Position numbers and translations under genes: made by a program. Below, piece by piece: positions 1 to 7,946 of a stretch of DNA of 64,000 bases. The DNA comes from Anaeroglomus sp964630775. GTDB lineage: Bacteria > Planctomycetota > Phycisphaerae > Sedimentisphaerales > Anaerohalosphaeraceae. Within the stretch, counting starts at the first letter, position 1, and the number at the start of each line of letters is the position of its first letter. The notes under the pieces are model-generated. The model was not told the origin of the DNA, did no database searches, and was given only the letters and a program-made list of their open reading frames with translations. The DNA is taken from NCBI GenBank assembly GCA_964630775.1, contig CAZVYY010000006.1, positions 62,001-126,000 on the forward strand, in the 5' to 3' direction.

Positions 1-67
1 TTGTAACCGCAGGCTTGAATGATAACAGCGAAGATACGGCTGGCGTATGAAGTAGGATAAGAATCAT

Positions 68-104
68 ATAAAAAATATACACCGGTCTGAGATGGCCGGT
101 GTAT
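68..104 (-). terminator. Intrinsic terminator of the hydrogenase-chemoreceptor operon
   Basis: On the minus strand a perfect 9-bp stem (ATACACCGG at 77-85 pairing with CCGGTGTAT at 96-104, 10-nt loop) is followed by a U-rich run, seen as the A tract at 71-75 on the plus strand. It lies 41 bp past the chemoreceptor stop codon, where the operon should end. The plus-strand side of the hairpin has no T run, so it acts in one direction only. Confidence 0.75.
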
Positions 105-144
105 CGTGGATCAACAATACAAACGAGCTGATTTGAAATCCACT

Positions 145-1713
145 CTATGCTGCGGCGGGGGTTGTCAATGCGGCAGTACTGCTTTCCACCAGAGCGACCA
201 GTTCGTCCACCGTCTTTTTCAGATTCACCGCCTGGGAATTCAGTTCGATAGCCGAGGATGCGGATTCTTCGGCGAATGAAGCATTCTGCTGCGTTACTGA
301 TTCCATCTGAGACAGAGATTGATTGATTTGTTCGATTCCCTGAGCCTGTTCGGTGCACGCCTGAGCGATTTCACTGACCAGTGAGACGGTCTTGGAGGAA
401 CGGTTCAGGATTTCCGAGAGTGTTTTGCTGACTTCGGCGGATAATTCCACGCCGGTTTTGGCCTGGCTGACCGAGGTTTGAATCATATTTTCAGTATTTT
501 TGGCGGCTTCGGCGCTGCGAATGGCCAGGTTGCGGACTTCTTCGGCGACGACGGCGAACCCTTTGCCTGCTTCGCCGGCGCGGGCTGCTTCGACGGCGGC
601 ATTGAGGGCCAGCAGATTGGTCTGGAAGGCGATGTCATCGATGACACGGATAATCTTGGATGTCGCGTCGGCGCTTTTGTGAATGTCCTGGATGGCGGTG
701 TTCATTTTGCGAATGGCTTCGGCGCCTTCGGTTGCAGCCTGCTGGGCCTGCTGGGCGAGGGTATTGGCCTGCTGGGCATTCTGTGCGTTCTGCCGGGTCA
801 TCGAGGTGATTTCTTCGAGGCTGGAAGAGGTTTCCTGCAGCCCGGCGGCCTGCTCGGATGCACCTTTGGCGATGGTTTGCGAAGAGGAAGTAAACTGACT
901 TGCCGCCGAGGACATATATTCGGCAATATTGATATTGGCGCTGATGGCTTTTTGCATCGGTTTTACAATGCCGCGGGTGACCAGCGGAATAATGATAAAA
1001 GCGACCGCCGTCAGGAACCCGGCGCCGATGATGACACTATACAGCAGGCTGCGGGACAAGACCTGATGATGAATGCTTTGTCCTTGGGCAACGGCTTCCT
1101 CAATGCCTTTTTTTTGTGATTCGATGCTTTTCTGGATGCGGTCTTTTTTCATCTCGACAAACAGAATGCCGTAGAAATCGCCGACTTTATAATCCGGATT
1201 CATGCGGACCATATCCATATCCATAAACAGCGGCTGATAGAATCGCAGTGTTTTGTCGTTTTCTTCCTTGCCGCGCATGACCAGGCCTCTTTCGGTCATC
1301 GCCTGCTGCATCACATCCGACGGGACATTTTTCCTGGTGGTATTCGGATTGGACGACAGCTCCAGTTCGCCCTGCGGGCCATAAAATGAAAACTCATTCA
1401 ACTGTTCCAGTTCGGTTTGTTTCTGTGCCAGATCCAGGAATTTGGCCGCTTCTCCCGGCTGCAGCGAGCTTCCGATGGCAATCTTGATTTCCTGGAGCAG
1501 GTCTTTGGCGGCCTGTTCCGACTGTGAGGTCAGTTCTGCAATCGAATTGGTGCTGAGGTCCTGCAGAGAACTCTGGAACTGGTCTTCGACCTTCTGAAAA
1601 TTGGTTTTGACCATAACATAGTTGATGTTTTGCAGAGTCAATCCCAGGATTACAAACGGCACCAGAGAAATCAGAAGAATTTTCCATAAGAGATTCAGAC
1701 GAATACCCATCAT
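145..1713 (-). CDS. Methyl-accepting chemotaxis protein, last gene of the hydrogenase operon
   Basis: Membrane chemoreceptor of 522 residues that would signal to CheA/CheW. Membrane segments lie at about residues 9-29 and 228-250, with a roughly 200-residue extracytoplasmic sensor between them. The sensor has a Cache-like stretch (FYGPQGELELSSNPN) and no CxxCH haem site. The linker after the second membrane segment is too short for a clear complete HAMP domain. The conserved signalling tip (IDDIAFQTNLLALNAAVEAA, continuing to EEVRNLA) lies at about 355-400, and there is no CheR-tethering pentapeptide at the C terminus. Translation begins 2 nt after the stop of the hydrogenase small subunit, and its AAAGGAG ribosome site is formed by the last codons of that gene, so the two are almost certainly translationally coupled. 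The ligand is unknown; context suggests H2 or a redox signal. Confidence 0.95.
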   Translation of the reverse strand: MMGIRLNLLWKILLISLVPFVILGLTLQNINYVMVKTNFQKVEDQFQSSLQDLSTNSIAELTSQSEQAAKDLLQEIKIAIGSSLQPGEAAKFLDLAQKQTELEQLNEFSFYGPQGELELSSNPNTTRKNVPSDVMQQAMTERGLVMRGKEENDKTLRFYQPLFMDMDMVRMNPDYKVGDFYGILFVEMKKDRIQKSIESQKKGIEEAVAQGQSIHHQVLSRSLLYSVIIGAGFLTAVAFIIIPLVTRGIVKPMQKAISANINIAEYMSSAASQFTSSSQTIAKGASEQAAGLQETSSSLEEITSMTRQNAQNAQQANTLAQQAQQAATEGAEAIRKMNTAIQDIHKSADATSKIIRVIDDIAFQTNLLALNAAVEAARAGEAGKGFAVVAEEVRNLAIRSAEAAKNTENMIQTSVSQAKTGVELSAEVSKTLSEILNRSSKTVSLVSEIAQACTEQAQGIEQINQSLSQMESVTQQNASFAEESASSAIELNSQAVNLKKTVDELVALVESSTAALTTPAAA

Positions 1714-1715
1714 TG

Positions 1716-2678
1716 TTATACTCCTTTTCGCTGTGTTTCGGTGTATTTCACTTCATGCGACTGTTCACCAATACGATAGAACGGGAAATCTTTTTTCCTG
1801 GCGAAATTCGGTGAACTGCAGCCGATGCAGGGGGCCGCGGAACGAATGCACCAGTTGACGCCGCTGTTCCACTGACGGTTGGGGCATTCGGTGTGAGTCA
1901 GCGGGCCAAGACATCCGAGCTTGAACAGGCAGCCGGCGGGATCGCCAAAATGTTTGGCGAAAATTTTGCGTTCATAGTAATGGTAGCGCGGGCAGTTGTC
2001 GTGCGTGGAGTTGCTGTAGAACATTTTGGGTGTCAGCAGTTCCGGATCGACCTGCGGATAGCCTTTGGCGGCGATATAGGCAAAGGTGCCGACGATGGCG
2101 TCCGGGTGAACCGGGCAGCTTGTGCAGTTGACCAGTCGGTTCTGCCAGGGCAGATTGTGTTTTTTCATGAAATCCTGCACGCTGCCGGAGCCGGTGGGGT
2201 TGCCTTCAGCGGCGGGGATTCCGCCGAAGGTGGCACAGGTGCCGACGGCTACGACGGCTTTGGCTTTGGGAATCAGGTCCAGCAGAATCTGTTCGAAGGG
2301 TCTGCCGCCGATGACGCAGGCTTTTGCCATATTCAGCGGGATGGAGCCTTCGATGGCCAGGATAAAATCGCCGGTCTGAGAGGTTTTGTCGATAGCCTCC
2401 ATAAAGACATCGCCCTGAGCGGCGCCGATATTCTGGTGCAGGACGAGGCTGATGTAGCGCGTCAGCAGGTCTGCCGGTTCCGGATCGATGGAGTTGAGCA
2501 GGGAGATGGAGTCGCCGGAGCAGGATTGTCCCTGAAGCCAGACAACGCGGGTCAGGTTGGCCATTTTTTCAAGGCCGGCGGCAAAGACGCTGGCCATCTC
2601 GGCCGGCAGTGACGCGGAGGCGGCCAGGGCCGCTCCCAGTTTAAGAAAATCTCTGCGTGTAAACACGGTATTCTTCAT
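1716..2678 (-). CDS. [NiFe] hydrogenase small subunit, Tat-exported, unusual cluster ligands
   Basis: Electron-transfer subunit of a [NiFe] hydrogenase, 320 residues. A twin-arginine signal (R8-R9-D-F-L-K) and a hydrophobic stretch ending near residue 34 place the enzyme outside the cytoplasmic membrane. Proximal-cluster positions are C53, D56, C148 and C188: the motif is CSGDS where most group 1 enzymes have CxxC, so Asp replaces one Cys. Distal ligands are H226, C229, C250 and C256. Medial ligands are C265, C284 and C287 plus C277 (NWC), where standard enzymes have Pro; a fourth Cys favours a [4Fe-4S] medial cluster. There is no C-terminal membrane anchor and no cytochrome b gene nearby. 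The gene follows the large subunit by 20 bp, the reverse of the usual small-then-large order. The ligand set resembles that described for actinobacterial-type (group 1h) enzymes, but the subgroup cannot be assigned by eye. Confidence 0.93.
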   Translation of the reverse strand: MKNTVFTRRDFLKLGAALAASASLPAEMASVFAAGLEKMANLTRVVWLQGQSCSGDSISLLNSIDPEPADLLTRYISLVLHQNIGAAQGDVFMEAIDKTSQTGDFILAIEGSIPLNMAKACVIGGRPFEQILLDLIPKAKAVVAVGTCATFGGIPAAEGNPTGSGSVQDFMKKHNLPWQNRLVNCTSCPVHPDAIVGTFAYIAAKGYPQVDPELLTPKMFYSNSTHDNCPRYHYYERKIFAKHFGDPAGCLFKLGCLGPLTHTECPNRQWNSGVNWCIRSAAPCIGCSSPNFARKKDFPFYRIGEQSHEVKYTETQRKGV

Positions 2679-2698
2679 GGTTTTATTTCCTTAATGGA

Positions 2699-4237
2699 TT
2701 AATGAACTGCACAGGCGATGCAGGGATCAAATGAACGGACGATACGTCCGGCTTCAATCGGCTGTTTGGGGTCTTCGATCAGCGTGCCTTCGAGGGCTTT
2801 TTCAACGATGCCGGGCTGACCTTTGTCATCCCGGGCCGAACAGTTCCAGGTGGTTGGTACAACGCACTGATAATTTTTGATTTTGTGGTTTTCGATTGTC
2901 AGCCAGTGACCGAGGGCACCGCGAGGGGCTTCCACGAGACCAAAACCTTTGCCGGTTTGCGGAATGCTGAATTCTTTGGCTGCGGGGCTTCCGATTTCCA
3001 GTTCATTGAGCCAGTTATAAAGCTGTTTGCTAATCCATTTGGCTTCCAGGCCGCGAGTCAGGTGCCGTCCGAGGACGGAATTGAGCTGTTCTAATTTAAT
3101 TCCTGCCGAAGCCAGTGTTTCATCGACTTCTTTTTTAAGCCAGTCGAATCCCCGGGTTTGATAAGCGACCATGACACGGGCCAGCGGGCCGACTTCCATG
3201 GGGACGCCATCGTAGCGGGGGGCCTTCAGCCAACTGTAACCCTTTTCAGGACTTGGGGTGGTCTGGCCTTCATAGGGATGCAGGCCGGAGGGGCTGCTGT
3301 AGTGAGAATGGCCGACATATTCCCGGATTTTATGGGTATCCACGGGTTCGAGTTTGCCATTGATAATCGCCCCGGCCGGGAAGAATTTCTGGACATCAGG
3401 GCCGGCTTTTTCTTCCATGCGGAAGCTGCCAAAGCTCAGATAATTGCCATAGGATGCTCCGATATTCCAGTAATCGGGGAAGGCTTTGGCGGCCAGAATC
3501 AGGTCGGGCAGATAGACGGTTTCGATGAATTCGGTCAGCTTATCGAGACGGCTTTTGTAACAGAGGATTCGTTCGAGGCTGATTTCGCCGGTGACGCCGG
3601 TCGGCACCAGCGAGGTGGAATGCGGCATCTTGGCGGCGAACACGGCGCACATTTCGTGGGCGACCGAACGCATCTTGAGGGCTTTGAGGTAATTTGAAAT
3701 CAGCCGCCAGTTTTCCTGGTCGCCGGGAACATATTGATTGACTTCGTACCGCGGCAGGAAGGGGGCTGCGGGAAATACGGAATTGGACGACACCGCGTTT
3801 TCCACCCAGGCTCGCAGGGATTTGAGTGTTGTATCGGGGCCGGTGTACTTTAAGATGGATTTGATATCGACGAAATCCAGGGCCGACAGGTGGTAAAAGT
3901 GAAGGATGTGGGATTGCAGATAATTGGCCCCGAGAATCAGGTTCTGGGCCAGTCTGCCGTTTTTAGCAGGGGCGATTCCGTAAGCCATTTCCTGAGCCAT
4001 GAGTGAGGCCATCCCATGTGAAATAGGGCACACTCCGCAGATACGCTGGGTAATCTGCTGGGCATCGAGCGGGTCTCGACCCTGGAGGATGGTCTCAATG
4101 CCCCGGAACATTTCACCTTCGCAGCGGGCTTCGGTGATTTTTACTTTCTTGCTGTCCGCGACGGCTTCCGTTTCCGTGTGGATGGCAAGATGTCCTTCAA
4201 TTCGTGTCAAAGGACTAATCGTTACTGTTTTAGCCAT
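2699..4237 (-). CDS. [NiFe] hydrogenase large subunit without C-terminal extension
   Basis: Catalytic subunit (512 residues) binding the NiFe(CN)2CO centre; it oxidises H2 or reduces protons. The L1 motif RICGVCPISH begins at R65 (C67 and C70 are nickel ligands) and the L2 motif DPCIACAVH supplies C506 and C509. The reading frame stops directly after H512. Most large subunits carry a further 15 or so residues after this His that a dedicated endopeptidase removes; this one is born in its mature form. It has no signal peptide, so it would be co-exported with the Tat-bearing small subunit. It is first in the operon, with a GGAG ribosome site about 8 nt upstream of the ATG. No hyp maturation genes lie in the window. 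Confidence 0.95.
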   Translation of the reverse strand: MAKTVTISPLTRIEGHLAIHTETEAVADSKKVKITEARCEGEMFRGIETILQGRDPLDAQQITQRICGVCPISHGMASLMAQEMAYGIAPAKNGRLAQNLILGANYLQSHILHFYHLSALDFVDIKSILKYTGPDTTLKSLRAWVENAVSSNSVFPAAPFLPRYEVNQYVPGDQENWRLISNYLKALKMRSVAHEMCAVFAAKMPHSTSLVPTGVTGEISLERILCYKSRLDKLTEFIETVYLPDLILAAKAFPDYWNIGASYGNYLSFGSFRMEEKAGPDVQKFFPAGAIINGKLEPVDTHKIREYVGHSHYSSPSGLHPYEGQTTPSPEKGYSWLKAPRYDGVPMEVGPLARVMVAYQTRGFDWLKKEVDETLASAGIKLEQLNSVLGRHLTRGLEAKWISKQLYNWLNELEIGSPAAKEFSIPQTGKGFGLVEAPRGALGHWLTIENHKIKNYQCVVPTTWNCSARDDKGQPGIVEKALEGTLIEDPKQPIEAGRIVRSFDPCIACAVH

Positions 4238-4639
4238 TCTTCATGCTCCTGTGAAAAAAAGTACAAAAACCTGACAGATGATTGAATTGTTTATCTAATT
4301 TCATTGTCGAGTTGCAAGGAAAAGATGTTTAATATAAAAAACACCTATTTTAACTATAAGTAAAAGTACTGATAGGATAGGTGGAAGTGATTAGAGATTA
4401 ACATAAATGCTTGCTATGCAAGGCGATATGTTAGAATAAAGGGTCACAGTAAGAGATGTGGATTTGGGTAAAGGACAATGTATGTCATTTAAGGTTGTAT
4501 ATTGCTGAGTTAGCATTATCTTGCTATTCATTGTATAAAGTCGTGCAGGAAAAGTACAAATCTGTTGACTCCCGCCATAGGATTTGATAAACAGGGGTGC
4601 TGATTCAACCATTGATAAAAGGATTTATAGGACCCTACA
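4238..4639. other. Divergent intergenic region between hydrogenase operon and gcvT
   Basis: This 402-bp AT-rich stretch has no credible gene. For the hydrogenase operon a weak sigma-70-like candidate on the minus strand is TTGCAA (4312-4317), 17 bp, ATAAAC (4294-4289). The gcvT promoter candidate is listed separately. No glycine-riboswitch core was recognised here, and the predicted gcvT leader of about 40 nt would be too short to hold one. Confidence 0.5.
4565..4593 (+). promoter_or_regulatory. Candidate sigma-70 promoter of the gcv operon
   Basis: TTGACT (4565-4570), a 17-bp spacer and TAAACA (4588-4593) lie about 46 bp upstream of the gcvT start codon. It is the best -35/-10 pair in the 250 bp before gcvT. 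Assigned by eye only. Confidence 0.4.
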
Positions 4640-5860
4640 ATGCAGTCCAATCAACCAAAACGAACGCCGCTTTACGAAAAACATTGTATTGCCCATGCGA
4701 AAATCGTGGATTTTGCGGGCTGGGAGATGCCGATCCAGTATCCGGCGGGGATTGTACAGGAACATCTGGCTACACGAAAGTCGGCCGGTCTGTTTGATGT
4801 CTCGCACATGGGACGGTTCCGCATCAGCGGGAACCAGGCCGGAACATTTCTGGATTATGCCTTGACCAATTACGCCGGCGGGCTGCCGCTGGGGATGAGT
4901 CATTATACGATTCTGGCTCAGGACGACGGCGGGGCGGTCGATGATGCCTGGCTTTATCGGTTTGAGTCCGATAACTTTATACTCGTGGTCAATGCTTCGA
5001 ATAAGGATAAGGATTGGAAACATCTTCAATCAATCAAGACTCGGTTTGCTTCCGTGGTGCTTGAGGATTTGAGTGAGTCGCTGGCGATGGTGGCCCTGCA
5101 GGGGCCGCAGTCGGAGGCGATTCTTAAAGGTCTGCTGACTGGCGGGACTTTACCCGAACCGAAGCGCAATGCGACGAGTGTTGCTGCTCTGGCGGGGCAT
5201 CAGGTGTTTATTGGCCGGACGGGTTATACCGGCGAAGCGGTGTGCTTTGAGATTATGATTCAGGCGGATAAGGCGGGGGCTTTATGGGATATCCTGCTGG
5301 CCAAAGGGGCGGCTCTGATAGGCCTTGGGGCCAGAGATACCCTTCGGCTGGAAGCGTCGCTGCCGCTGTATGGTCATGAGATGGGGCTGGATTCGGAAGG
5401 CAAGACGATGCCGATTCTGGCCTGTCCGACGGCCCGGTTTGCGGTCGCCGACAGCGAGAAGAAAGAGTATGTCGGCAAGGCGGCGATTCAGCGTCAGCTT
5501 GCCGCGCTGGAACGGTATAAAAAAGGTGATTTTTCCGACAGCAGCGTCTTGCCAAAACGGATTGTTTGCCTGAGAATAGTAGATAAAGGAATCGCCCGGC
5601 AGGGCAGTCCGGTTTTTTATCAGGGGCGTCCTGTGGGTGTGGTGACCAGCGGGACATCGGTTCCGTACTGGAAATGCGATGAAAGCCAGAACATCACGGA
5701 ACACTATGACCAGCGGTCTGTGGCGCTGGCGTTCGTGGATTGCCAATTGACCGCGGGAGCTGAGGTACAGATTGAGGTTCGCGGCAAGATGCTTGGGGCT
5801 AAGATAGTCAAGCGGAATTTGAAGCCGGGTGCTGCGGCAATGATGGCGGTTTTCGAATAA
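4640..5860 (+). CDS. gcvT: Glycine cleavage system T protein (aminomethyltransferase)
   Basis: Transfers the methylene group from the aminomethyl-lipoyl arm of GcvH to tetrahydrofolate and releases ammonia. The 406-residue protein has the family N terminus (TPLYEKH, FAGWEMPIQY, LFDVSHMGRF), the folate-domain signature RTGYTGE and the ARDTLRLEA/LPLYGHEM block, then the C-terminal barrel with GVVTSGTSVPYW. Length is slightly above the usual 360-375, the extra being in the C-terminal half. The start has TAGGA 5-9 nt upstream. It is first of a gcvT-gcvH-gcvPA-gcvPB set; the lipoamide dehydrogenase gene is not in the window. Confidence 0.96.
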   Translation: MQSNQPKRTPLYEKHCIAHAKIVDFAGWEMPIQYPAGIVQEHLATRKSAGLFDVSHMGRFRISGNQAGTFLDYALTNYAGGLPLGMSHYTILAQDDGGAVDDAWLYRFESDNFILVVNASNKDKDWKHLQSIKTRFASVVLEDLSESLAMVALQGPQSEAILKGLLTGGTLPEPKRNATSVAALAGHQVFIGRTGYTGEAVCFEIMIQADKAGALWDILLAKGAALIGLGARDTLRLEASLPLYGHEMGLDSEGKTMPILACPTARFAVADSEKKEYVGKAAIQRQLAALERYKKGDFSDSSVLPKRIVCLRIVDKGIARQGSPVFYQGRPVGVVTSGTSVPYWKCDESQNITEHYDQRSVALAFVDCQLTAGAEVQIEVRGKMLGAKIVKRNLKPGAAAMMAVFE

Positions 5861-5906
5861 TACCCAGGATATTTATTTCGAGTCAGATGAATAAAGGATA
5901 TAGATT

Positions 5907-6299
5907 ATGATGATTGACAAACAGGCACGGTATTTACAAACACACGAATGGGTCCGAAAAGGGCCGGGCAAAGCCTATACCGTCGGATTGACGGCTTATG
6001 CGATTGAACAGCTTGGAGATATTGTTTATCTGGAGCTGCCGCAGGTCGGCAAGGAACTGCAGAAGGGCGATATCTTCGGCGTGATTGAATCGGTCAAGTC
6101 GGCCTCGGATATGTATATCCCGATGGGCGGTAAGGTGACGGCGGTCAATACGGACGTTCCCGATAATCCGGACATGCTGAAGGCCGAACCCTACGGCAAG
6201 GCCTGGATGATTCAGATTGAAGCATCCAATCCCGCTGAGTTTGATGGCTTGATGGATGCCGCAGCTTACGAGAAATTTTTAGAAACAGAAGCACACTAA
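5907..6299 (+). CDS. gcvH: Glycine cleavage system H protein (lipoyl carrier)
   Basis: Mobile lipoyl carrier that shuttles the aminomethyl group between P, T and L proteins. The 130-residue protein carries the motif GVIESVKSASD, whose Lys is lipoylated, and the typical N terminus YLQTHEWV. It starts 46 bp after gcvT with AAAGGA upstream. ATG-ATG leaves a one-codon ambiguity in the start. Confidence 0.96.
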   Translation: MMIDKQARYLQTHEWVRKGPGKAYTVGLTAYAIEQLGDIVYLELPQVGKELQKGDIFGVIESVKSASDMYIPMGGKVTAVNTDVPDNPDMLKAEPYGKAWMIQIEASNPAEFDGLMDAAAYEKFLETEAH

Positions 6300-6340
6300 G
6301 GGGAAATCCTAAACACAAAAATCTAAATTCTAAACAACGC

Positions 6341-6371
6341 TGGATGCCCGCTTTCGCGGGTATGACAAGTC
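6341..6371. repeat. Dispersed palindromic repeat, GCCCGC-TTTC-GCGGGT type
   Basis: Short imperfect palindrome (CTGGATGCCCGCTTTCGCGG, then GTATGACAAG) between gcvH and gcvPA. It is related to the unit just upstream of gcvPB and, more weakly, to one at 54881-54932. The AT-rich filler before it (TCTAAATTCTAAAC) also recurs near 54770 and 54940. These look like dispersed intergenic repeats, not terminators. Confidence 0.6.
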
Positions 6372-6435
6372 TGGTGTTTAGTGTTTGATGGATTACGGTC
6401 AGGATTTCTCAATCCACTCTTTTTTTGAGGATATT

Positions 6436-7767
6436 ATGCCTTTTATAGCCAATACCGACAGCCAGCGGAAGCAGATGCTGGACGAGATCAAAATGAGGCC
6501 TGAAGATTTGTTCGGGGAGATTCCGCAGGAGTTATTTTGCAAAGACCTGAAGCTGCCCGAGGGCTTGTCTGAGCAGGAAGTTCGCACGCGTCTGGCGGAA
6601 CTGGCCGGCAAGAATTATATCAACCTGACGCTGTTTCTGGGCGGCGGGTTTTATGACCACTTTATTCCTGCGGCGGTGCCGGCGCTGGCGGGGCGGGCGG
6701 AGTTTTATACTGCCTACACGCCATACCAGCCGGAAGTGTCACAGGGGACGCTGCAGGCGATCTATGAATACCAGTCGATGATCTGCCGCCTGACGGAGAT
6801 GGAAGTGTCCAATGCGTCGATGTATGACGGCGGCACGGCCCTGTATGAGGCGATGATGATGGCGCTTCGGGCTACCGGCCGCAACAAGGTGATTATCGAC
6901 GATTCGGTCAACCCGATTTATCGCGTGATGATTCATTCTTATACGCGTAATCTGCATATTGAATTGATTGAGACGACCAATGATGGCGGCCTGGCCAATC
7001 GCGGGCAGATTCTCAAGGCCCTTGACGACAAGACCGCGGCGGTGATGGTGCAGAATCCGAATTTCTTCGGCTGTATCGACGATTTCACCGATCTGGCCCA
7101 GGCGGTTCATGCCAAAGGGGCGTTGCTGATCAGTTCGTGCTATCCGATTTCGCTGGGGATCCTTAAGACGCCGGGTGCAATGGGGGTGGATATCGCCACC
7201 GGTGAAGGCCAGTCACTGGGGCTGCCGATGTCGTTCGGCGGGCCGTATCTGGGCTTCATGGCGACGAAAAAGCAGTATTCCCGCGCCATGCCCGGACGTA
7301 TTGTCGGGCGGAGTCAGGATGCCCAGGGGCGTCAGGGATTCGTACTGACCCTGCAGGCCCGCGAGCAGCATATCCGCCGTGAGAAAGCGACGTCAAATAT
7401 CTGTTCGAATGAGGCCCTGTGCGCAATGACGGCGCTGATTTACCTGAGCCTGCTGGGCAAGGACGGCCTGCGGTCAACCGCGCAGTTGTGTGCGGACAAG
7501 GCCAGCTATGCCTATGAACGGCTAACCAAAATCCCCGGCGTCAAGGCGCACTTCCCGGCCAAGTGGTTTTTCAATGAAATGGTGCTGGATGTGCCGATGG
7601 ATGCGGCGGAGGTCGTGGCCAAATTGATCGAAAAAGGCTATGCCGCGGGCTTCCCGCTGAGCCGCTATTATAAGGGCATGGAAAACTCGCTGCTGATTGC
7701 CGTGACCGAAAAACGCACCAAGCAGGAAATCGGCAAGCTGGCTGAGGAATTGGAAGCGATACTATAA
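6436..7767 (+). CDS. gcvPA: Glycine dehydrogenase (decarboxylating) subunit 1
   Basis: N-terminal half of the split P protein, which with GcvPB decarboxylates glycine and loads the aminomethyl group on GcvH. The 443-residue call starts at MPFIANTDSQRKQMLDEI, the usual GcvPA N terminus, with GAGG 6-9 nt upstream; an in-frame ATG at 6385 would add 17 residues with no family similarity. Recognisable blocks are FLGGGFYDHFIP, YTPYQPEVSQGTLQ and YEYQSMICRLTEMEVSNASMYDG (read in two parts). The catalytic PLP lysine is in GcvPB, not here. Its partner gene is displaced by the 1.4-kb element that follows. Confidence 0.95.
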   Translation: MPFIANTDSQRKQMLDEIKMRPEDLFGEIPQELFCKDLKLPEGLSEQEVRTRLAELAGKNYINLTLFLGGGFYDHFIPAAVPALAGRAEFYTAYTPYQPEVSQGTLQAIYEYQSMICRLTEMEVSNASMYDGGTALYEAMMMALRATGRNKVIIDDSVNPIYRVMIHSYTRNLHIELIETTNDGGLANRGQILKALDDKTAAVMVQNPNFFGCIDDFTDLAQAVHAKGALLISSCYPISLGILKTPGAMGVDIATGEGQSLGLPMSFGGPYLGFMATKKQYSRAMPGRIVGRSQDAQGRQGFVLTLQAREQHIRREKATSNICSNEALCAMTALIYLSLLGKDGLRSTAQLCADKASYAYERLTKIPGVKAHFPAKWFFNEMVLDVPMDAAEVVAKLIEKGYAAGFPLSRYYKGMENSLLIAVTEKRTKQEIGKLAEELEAIL

Positions 7768-7811
7768 GAACGAGAAACCACAGATTTCGCAGATTACACA
7801 GATGGGAAATT

Positions 7812-7900
7812 ACTTTCGCCCCTTCGGGGCTTTTGATTTGAGATGAATCTTTCCGGAGGCTTACGCCTCCGGCTATGAAACTTGTTGCCCTTTCAGGGCT
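7812..7900 (+). repeat. REP-like compound palindrome, copy A
   Basis: Three palindromes in a row: GCCCCTTCGGGGC, CCGGAGGCTTACGCCTCCGG followed by CTATGAAA, and GCCCTTTCAGGGC. The same order, direct or inverted, occurs in copies B and C. Copy A precedes the AT-rich cargo gene. Confidence 0.8.
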
Positions 7901-7946
7901 AATTTGAGAGACTAAAAAATGATGTTTTAAGTTTTGTTTTAAGCTT

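Noticed and set aside
1..50. Possible 3' end of a plus-strand gene reading ...AGLNDNSEDTAGV and stopping at 48-50
   Set aside because: Only 15 codons are visible, with no recognisable family and no way to test coding potential at the window edge.
4400..4640. Glycine riboswitch upstream of gcvT
   Set aside because: Glycine riboswitches are common before gcvT, so it was looked for, but no conserved aptamer core was seen and the likely leader is only about 40 nt.
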